64,000 bases of DNA from an uncultured Pelagibacteraceae bacterium (GTDB lineage Bacteria; Pseudomonadota; Alphaproteobacteria; Pelagibacterales; Pelagibacteraceae), in contig CACONQ010000001.1 in assembly GCA_902628635.1 (NCBI GenBank), positions 1-64,000 on the forward strand, in the 5' to 3' direction. Under the pieces are notes generated by a model. That model searched no databases. It worked only from the letters and a program-made list of their open reading frames with translations, and was not told the DNA's origin. Numbering within the stretch: the first letter of the stretch is position 1; the number at the start of each line of letters is the position of its first letter. Position numbers and translations under genes: made by a program. This document shows positions 59,243 through 64,000 of the stretch, piece after piece.

Positions 59243-59272
59243 AAAAAGGGCTAGAAAGATCTAGCCCTTTTT
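59243..59272. terminator. Bidirectional terminator between the purine permease and phosphoribosyltransferase genes
   Basis: A perfect 13-base stem AAAAAGGGCTAGA / TCTAGCCCTTTTT (59243-59255, 59260-59272) with loop AAGA, extended by more T residues. It can stop transcription from both sides. The minus-strand phosphoribosyltransferase gene stops at 59261-59263, inside the right arm. Confidence 0.9.
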
Positions 59273-59788
59273 TTGTTTTGAAATTATTTTATCGATAGAT
59301 AGCTCTTCATAATGCTCTGTGGGTTGTACAATCCATGGATCACTATCTAGCATTACCGGGCAATAATCTGGGTTGAATTTTGATGATTTTTTCTTCCATA
59401 AACAAGCTGTTTTAATATCTTTAATATAATTTTTAACTGGTTCATATTTTTTTAACCAATCAATACTTTTATTTAAGGTTAAACCAGTATCTGAAAGATC
59501 ATCTACTAGTAAAACTTTTTCAAAATCTTTCTCACTAGCTATTGAGCTTATCTCACGTGCAAAAATTAATTCACCTTGTTTATCCTCTGTTCCTTTTCCT
59601 GAATATGATTGAATAACTATATAAGCAGTTGGTAATTTAAAAATTCTTGATAAAATATCTATTATTTGCGCTCCACCTCTCATAATGCCAACTAGAACTG
59701 TTGGTTTAAAACTTTTATTCACATCTATTGCAAGTTTTTCTACAGTATCAAGATACTCATTAAAACTAACTATTAATTTTTTTCCCAT
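59261..59788 (-). CDS. gpt: Xanthine/hypoxanthine-guanine-type phosphoribosyltransferase
   Basis: Converts a free purine base and PRPP into the nucleotide. 175 residues; the PRPP-binding motif is VLLVDDLSDTGLTL, preceded by LVGIMRGGAQIIDILSRIF and ELIFAREI. Resembles Gpt-like enzymes; base preference is not determined. Adjacent convergent purine permease supports salvage. The C-terminal codons (KQKKG stop) are within the shared terminator. Confidence 0.82.
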   Translation of the reverse strand: MGKKLIVSFNEYLDTVEKLAIDVNKSFKPTVLVGIMRGGAQIIDILSRIFKLPTAYIVIQSYSGKGTEDKQGELIFAREISSIASEKDFEKVLLVDDLSDTGLTLNKSIDWLKKYEPVKNYIKDIKTACLWKKKSSKFNPDYCPVMLDSDPWIVQPTEHYEELSIDKIISKQKKG

Positions 59789-59830
59789 TTCATTCTTTTA
59801 ATATAGTATTAAGTTGAATTAAATAAATTT

Positions 59831-60721
59831 ATGAAAGTATACGACTGTTTCATGTATTTTGATGAAGATTTAGTTTTAGATCTAAGACTTAATTTGCTTG
59901 ATAAATATGTTGATTATTTTGTAATTGTAGAGAGTAAATATAACCATAAAGGTGAACCGAAAGAACTTAATTTTAATATTAAAAATTACAAAAAGTTTGA
60001 AAAAAAAATAGTATATTTAGTCTTCGATCAAGAGCCATCTGACCTATATAAGTTTGAGAAAAAGGATACTCAACCAGAAGTTTCCAGCAAGTATATATTC
60101 AATGCAGGCAAAAGAGAGAATGGACAAAGAAATTTCATTTCTCAAGGTTTAAAAAATGCATCTAATGAAGATATAATTATAATTTCAGACTTGGATGAAA
60201 TACCAAATCTTACTGAAATAAATTTTAAGACAATTAAAAACGAAATAATAATTTTTAGACATGATATGTTTTACTACAAGTTTAATCTCAAATTACCTAA
60301 TTATAAGTGGACAGGTTCAAAAGCTTGTAGAATGAAAAATTTAAAAAGTCCTCAATGGTTAAGAAACATTAAAGATAAAAAATTTGGTTTTTATAGAATA
60401 GATACTTTTTTTTCAGATACAAAATATAGAAATCTCTTAGTTATTGAAAATGGTGGTTGGCATTATACTAATATTAAAACTGCAGAGGAAATTCTACACA
60501 AACTTAAGTCTTATCTACATCATCAAGAATTTGACGAAAATCCACTTAGCTTGGAACAGATTGAAAATATAATTCAAAATAAAACTGCAATTTATAATTT
60601 AGGGGTTGATCAAAGACAAAATAAATTTGGAAGTGGGCCTAAGCTTACCAAAATTGAAAAAAATGAGATACCAGAATATTTAAAAAATAATCCTAATATT
60701 TTTAGTAAGTGGTTAGATTAA
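59831..60721 (+). CDS. Glycosyltransferase family 17 (beta-1,4-N-acetylglucosaminyltransferase-like)
   Basis: 296 residues of GT17. It starts MKVYDCFMYFDEDLVLDLRL, with VDYFVIVESKYNHKGEPKEL, the metal/nucleotide-binding IIIISDLDEIPNL, and GGWHYTNIKTAEEILHKL. These match the MGAT3-like family, seen in bacteria mostly in surface-glycan clusters. No membrane segment is visible. It ends one base before trpF-like, so the operon of divergent trp genes probably starts here. The role of a glycosyltransferase in that operon is unexplained. Confidence 0.85.
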   Translation: MKVYDCFMYFDEDLVLDLRLNLLDKYVDYFVIVESKYNHKGEPKELNFNIKNYKKFEKKIVYLVFDQEPSDLYKFEKKDTQPEVSSKYIFNAGKRENGQRNFISQGLKNASNEDIIIISDLDEIPNLTEINFKTIKNEIIIFRHDMFYYKFNLKLPNYKWTGSKACRMKNLKSPQWLRNIKDKKFGFYRIDTFFSDTKYRNLLVIENGGWHYTNIKTAEEILHKLKSYLHHQEFDENPLSLEQIENIIQNKTAIYNLGVDQRQNKFGSGPKLTKIEKNEIPEYLKNNPNIFSKWLD

Positions 60722-60722
60722 A

Positions 60723-61346
60723 ATGAAAGCAAAAATTTGTGGTATTAAAGATGAAAATACATTACGATTTTTAATAGACCACAAAAACCCACCAGAGTTC
60801 ATAGGATTCATATGCAATTTTCCAAAATCAAAAAGATTTGTTGAAATAGACAAGCTCAAATATTTAACAAATATAAACAAAAAAAATTCTAAATTTGTGG
60901 CAGTTTTAGTTAATCCTTCAGAAAAAATTCTTGAGGAAATTAAAAATTTTAACTTTGATTTTTATCAACTTTATGATGTTTCAGTTGATAAAACAAAAGT
61001 TATTAAAAATACTTATAAAAAAAAAATTATAACCGCATTAACAATTAAAGAAAAAAATGATGTTGATAAGTATAAAGATTACTTAAATATATCAGATATT
61101 TTTTTATTTGATGGAAAAGGTTATGAAAAATCAATAAGTTTTCAGCACTCTTTTTTAGAGGACTTGCCAAATAATATTGAAAAAATGATAGCTGGAGATA
61201 TAAAATACGATGACAACCTTGATAATTTCAAAAAAATTGCAAATATAATAGATTTATCAGGCGGTCTTGAAACTGGAAATAATAAAGATTTAAAAAAAAT
61301 AGATATTTTTTTAAATAATTTAAAAGAATTAAATGCTGAAAATTAA
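60723..61346 (+). CDS. trpF: Divergent phosphoribosylanthranilate isomerase (TrpF-like)
   Basis: 207 residues with TIM-barrel TrpF features: KICGIKD with the catalytic Cys (C6), FIGFICNFPKSKR, a YQLYDVS strand where VQLHG is usual, FLFDGKG with the general-acid Asp (D130), and a phosphate loop LSGGLETGNNKDLKKI. It keeps the catalytic pair but replaces the QLHG histidine-glycine and the AGGL loop (here IAGDIKYDDN). It could still act on phosphoribosylanthranilate or have shifted substrate. Overlaps the trpB-like gene by 14 bases. Confidence 0.72.
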   Translation: MKAKICGIKDENTLRFLIDHKNPPEFIGFICNFPKSKRFVEIDKLKYLTNINKKNSKFVAVLVNPSEKILEEIKNFNFDFYQLYDVSVDKTKVIKNTYKKKIITALTIKEKNDVDKYKDYLNISDIFLFDGKGYEKSISFQHSFLEDLPNNIEKMIAGDIKYDDNLDNFKKIANIIDLSGGLETGNNKDLKKIDIFLNNLKELNAEN

Positions 61347-62574
61347 AAAAAATATACCATTAATTGATCAACATGACAGAAGTGGTTTTTGGGGTGGAAA
61401 GTTTGGGGGTAATTTTATTCCTGAAACCTTGAAAAAGCCTATATTAGATTTAGAAAATTTATTTTCAAAACTCAGAAAAAATAAAAATTTCATTAAAGAA
61501 AGAGATAAACATTTTAAAGATTGGGTTGGTTCACCTACAAGATTTATAAAATTGCAAAATTTAACTCAACATTTAAATGGAGCACAAATTTGGGCTAAAG
61601 TTGTGTCAGATGCTAATGGTGGTGCTCATAAAATTTATAACGCTACAGTGCACTGCCTAATTGCAAAGAAAGCTGGAAAGAAGTTTATAGTTGGTGACAC
61701 AGGGGCTGGTTACGCAGGGAAAATGCTAAGCATGGCAGCCAAAAAATTTGGCTTAAAGTGTAAAATTTTTATGGGGGCCAAAGACATAAAGAGGCAAAAA
61801 CCAAATTGTGATGCAATGAGAAAAAATGGTGCTGAAATTATTCCTGTTTATACAGGCAGCCAAACACTTGTTGATGCAGTTTCTGAATGTATGAGATATT
61901 GGGTTTCTAATTGTGATACGACTCACATGTGCGTTGGCTCAACAGTTGGCCCAAATATATTTGTAAAAATTTGTGGGTGGAGTACAGCTCAAATATCTAG
62001 AGAACTTAAAAATCAACTAATTTTTAATTTTAAAAAAATACCCAAGAAACTTAAATTAATAAATTGTGTTGGTGGAGGTAGCTCAGCATATGGCTTTTGG
62101 AGTGAATTCATAGACTTTGAAAAAAAACAAGTTGAATTGATAGGAGTTGAGGCTGGTGGACCTAAAAAATCGCAGTTGCATGCTGCGCCTTTAAGTAGAG
62201 GAGCTAAAATTGGAGTATTACATGGTGCAGCATCATATGTTTGTCAAAATAATGAGGGGCAAATTAAAGAAACGGAGTCAATTAGTGCTGGACTTGATTA
62301 TCCAGGTGTAAGTCCTATTCATTGTTTTTTGAAAGACGCAAAAAGAGCAAGATATACTTTTGCAACAGATGAAGATGCATTGAGAGCATATAAATTAGTT
62401 ACCAAATATGAAAAATTGAATCCAAGTTTAGAGCCAAGTCATGCCTTTGCAGAAGCGATTAAAATTGCACCAAAATTAAGTAAAGATACAATATGCATTG
62501 TGAACAGTTGTGGAGATGCAAAAAAGGATCGAGATATTCTTAAAAAGAGATTAGGGAAAAATGTCTTTAATTAA
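61333..62574 (+). CDS. trpB: Divergent tryptophan synthase beta chain-like PLP enzyme (TrpB-like)
   Basis: 413 residues of TrpB fold. Conserved: FGGNFIPETL, the PLP lysine K100 in GGAHKIYNA, phosphate loop CVGGGSSAYGF, and GLDYPGV with D322 (Salmonella betaD305). Changed from the canonical enzyme: betaE109 to Asp (D122, in GDTGAGYAG), Q114/H115 to Tyr/Ala, betaK167 to Val (V180 in SQTLVDAVSE), and betaS377 to Cys (C393, in VNSCGDAK). The KRED before the PLP site is KVVS, and GPHPYP is GPNIFV. The fold and PLP use are secure; tryptophan synthesis is less so. Overlaps trpF-like and trpA-like by 14 bases each. Confidence 0.75.
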   Translation: MLKIKKNIPLIDQHDRSGFWGGKFGGNFIPETLKKPILDLENLFSKLRKNKNFIKERDKHFKDWVGSPTRFIKLQNLTQHLNGAQIWAKVVSDANGGAHKIYNATVHCLIAKKAGKKFIVGDTGAGYAGKMLSMAAKKFGLKCKIFMGAKDIKRQKPNCDAMRKNGAEIIPVYTGSQTLVDAVSECMRYWVSNCDTTHMCVGSTVGPNIFVKICGWSTAQISRELKNQLIFNFKKIPKKLKLINCVGGGSSAYGFWSEFIDFEKKQVELIGVEAGGPKKSQLHAAPLSRGAKIGVLHGAASYVCQNNEGQIKETESISAGLDYPGVSPIHCFLKDAKRARYTFATDEDALRAYKLVTKYEKLNPSLEPSHAFAEAIKIAPKLSKDTICIVNSCGDAKKDRDILKKRLGKNVFN

Positions 62575-63358
62575 AAAATCTTTTCAAAAATGTAAGATTG
62601 AAAATAGACCAGCGCTTTTAACTTACACTGTTGCGGGAGACAACTCTAAAATTAAATCTTTAGAAATTTTAAATAAAATTTCTAAGTTTGCTGATATTTG
62701 TGAACTAGGTTTTCCTCATAACACTCCTATTGCTGATGGTGGACAGATTCAAACAAGCTCATATAGAGCAATAAAAAATGGAATAAAAATAAAGGATGTA
62801 TTTGACATTGTAAAAACTTTCAAAGCAAAAAATAAATCAAAACCAATAATACTAATGGGTTATTACAATATGATTTTTCAAATAGGTGAAAATAAATTTT
62901 TAAAAAATTGTAAGAATGCCAAAGTTGATGGTTTAATTGTGGTAGATTTACCATATCCAGAAAATAAAAGTTTTGCAAAAAAATGTTTTAAAAAATCGAT
63001 ATGTTTTGTTCAATTAATTTCTCCTACAACCTCATCTGATAGAATGAAAAAAATAGTTAAAGACTCTCACGAGATGATTTATTACATAAGTATGTTATCA
63101 ACTACAGGAGGAAAGCTTAAAGTAAGGCCAGCATCAATCTTAAGAAACTACCAGAAAATTAAAAAAATTAGTAATTCTAAAAACTGTGTGATTGGTTTCG
63201 GCATTACAGAGAAAACTATAGGAAAATTAGGGAAAGCCGATGGATTAGTTGTGGGAAGTGCTATTTGCAGAGAGATTACTCGAAGCATAAAAAGAAGACA
63301 AAATCCTGTCACAAATGTAGGCAATATGGTAAAAAAATTAAAATCGAAAATAATATGA
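62561..63358 (+). CDS. trpA: Divergent tryptophan synthase alpha chain-like protein (TrpA-like)
   Basis: 265 residues of TrpA TIM barrel. Catalytic alphaE49 and alphaD60 equivalents are kept (E48 in CELGFP, D59 in PIADGG), as are LMGYYNMIFQIG, GLIVVDLPYPE and PTTSSDR. The usual FSDPLADGP is PHNTPIADGG, so alphaD56, which contacts betaK167 in Salmonella, is Thr (T55). The loop-6 SRAGVTG is SMLSTTG. The C-terminus VVGSAICREITRS is near normal. So indole-glycerol phosphate cleavage may persist, but communication with the beta subunit is altered. The stop overlaps accD-like (ATGA). Confidence 0.75.
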   Translation: MSLIKKSFQKCKIENRPALLTYTVAGDNSKIKSLEILNKISKFADICELGFPHNTPIADGGQIQTSSYRAIKNGIKIKDVFDIVKTFKAKNKSKPIILMGYYNMIFQIGENKFLKNCKNAKVDGLIVVDLPYPENKSFAKKCFKKSICFVQLISPTTSSDRMKKIVKDSHEMIYYISMLSTTGGKLKVRPASILRNYQKIKKISNSKNCVIGFGITEKTIGKLGKADGLVVGSAICREITRSIKRRQNPVTNVGNMVKKLKSKII

Positions 63359-64000
63359 ATTGGATAAAAAAAACACTTAAGATTGGCGAGAAGATAAAAA
63401 AGCTTCTTAAAACAAGACCGACAAAACAGGATATTGAAAATAGTGATTGGACATCATGTTGTAAAGGTCCGGTGCTAAAAAAAGATTTAGAAGATAATTT
63501 ATGGACATGCCAATTGTGTGGAAAGCACCACAGAATAAATTGTAAGCAAAGATTTGATATATTTTTTGGAAAAAATAATTATCAAATTTTAAATACACCT
63601 ATACCTATGGATGATCCATTAGATTGGAACGACTCTAAACCATACAAACAAAGACTAAAAGAGGCAAGAAAGAAAACAAATCAAGAAACTGCAGTACAAA
63701 TTGCAAAAGGTAGAATAAATAATATTGAAGTAACAGTTGGAGCTATAAATTTTGACTTCATTGGAGGATCAGTTGGTGCTGCTGAAGGTGAAGCTATTAT
63801 TTATGGTATTCAACATGCTATAGATAATAAAACACCCTTTATTTTTTTTCCATGTGGTGGTGGTCAAAGGATGTTTGAGTCTCCTATTGCATTATCGCAA
63901 ATGACAAGAACTACACTTGCGATAAATGAATTAAAGAAAAACAAACTTCCATATATAGTATGTTTTACAGATCCAACTGCAGGAGGGATAACTGCATCAT
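63355..64000 (+). CDS. accD: Divergent acetyl-CoA carboxylase carboxyltransferase beta-like (AccD-like), partial
   Basis: Runs off the window after 215 codons. It starts MNWIKKTLKI, then a zinc-ribbon region, NYQILNTPIPMDDPLDW, NFDFIGGSVGAAEGEAIIYG and TDPTAGGITAS, all in AccD order. Two deviations: the first zinc knuckle is SCCKGPV (C35, C36), one residue shorter than CXXC, whereas the second, CQLCGKHHR, is normal; and the SGGARMQE catalytic loop reads GGGQRMFE. Its first base pairs overlap the trpA-like stop. The trpF-trpB-trpA-accD order is canonical for alphaproteobacteria, so it may have derived from that operon. Substrate unknown. Confidence 0.7.
   Translation, partial: MNWIKKTLKIGEKIKKLLKTRPTKQDIENSDWTSCCKGPVLKKDLEDNLWTCQLCGKHHRINCKQRFDIFFGKNNYQILNTPIPMDDPLDWNDSKPYKQRLKEARKKTNQETAVQIAKGRINNIEVTVGAINFDFIGGSVGAAEGEAIIYGIQHAIDNKTPFIFFPCGGGQRMFESPIALSQMTRTTLAINELKKNKLPYIVCFTDPTAGGITAS

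Overview
The window looks like a chromosomal segment of a SAR11-type alphaproteobacterium (Pelagibacterales). The evidence is a very AT-rich sequence, lysine/asparagine/isoleucine-rich proteins, very dense packing with no gap longer than about 130 bases, a CcrM methyltransferase, separate F0 genes of ATP synthase with a b' subunit, an alphaproteobacterial aa3 oxidase assembly cluster, and retinal biosynthesis genes. No phage, insertion sequence, CRISPR array or rRNA operon was seen. The assignment is an inference from gene content, not from a marker-gene comparison.

Layout. 1-8 kb holds tRNA-Gln joined to a CCA-adding enzyme, ispE, a TPR protein, a family 4 uracil-DNA glycosylase relative, rnhB, ccrM, an FAD monooxygenase and mutY. 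8-14 kb holds a DciA-like protein, a DsbA-like protein, an unusually short SMC, and atpI-atpB-atpE-atpF'-atpF. 14-20.7 kb holds crtI-crtB-crtY-blh (phytoene to retinal), ispH, thrB and rnhA. 20.7-28.4 kb (minus strand) holds ctaC-ctaD-ctaB-small ORF-ctaG-ctaE-SURF1-thrC, with rsmE upstream of ctaC. 28.4-31.7 kb holds a haloacid dehalogenase, DoxX, pirin, a quinone oxidoreductase and a DUF2721 protein. 31.7-37.4 kb holds ubiA and a lipid A/Kdo cluster (msbA, waaA, lpxK, lpxL). 37.4-45.8 kb holds purD, rsmD, pgi, a DUF3035 lipoprotein, lspA, ileS, ribF and a HAD phosphatase. 45.8-48 kb is groES-groEL behind a heat-shock-type promoter. 48-57 kb holds envelope and metabolic genes (FkbM, YczE-like, DUF6134, a polylysine coiled-coil protein, cfa, a DHDPS/NAL aldolase, a GT9, a J-protein, oligopeptidase B). 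57-60 kb holds hsp20, a lipoprotein, a purine permease and a purine phosphoribosyltransferase. 59.8-64 kb is one overlapping operon: GT17, trpF-like, trpB-like, trpA-like, accD-like.

How the genes fit together. ispE and ispH supply isoprenoid units and crtI/B/Y/blh turn them into retinal, presumably for a rhodopsin encoded elsewhere. ATP synthase F0 and the aa3 oxidase make up much of the energy machinery. The purine permease and phosphoribosyltransferase face each other as a salvage pair.

The best candidate for something undescribed is the last operon. It keeps the classical trpF-trpB-trpA-accD order, but several residues that are near-invariant in canonical TrpB, TrpA and AccD are replaced, including both partners of the alphaD56-betaK167 contact. 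It is also coupled to a glycosyltransferase. Other notable signals are an SMC with no recognisable hinge, a ccrM promoter with GANTC sites inside its core elements, a tRNA whose 3' end lies three bases from the start codon of the CCA-adding enzyme, and shared terminators that also encode the C-termini of convergent genes.
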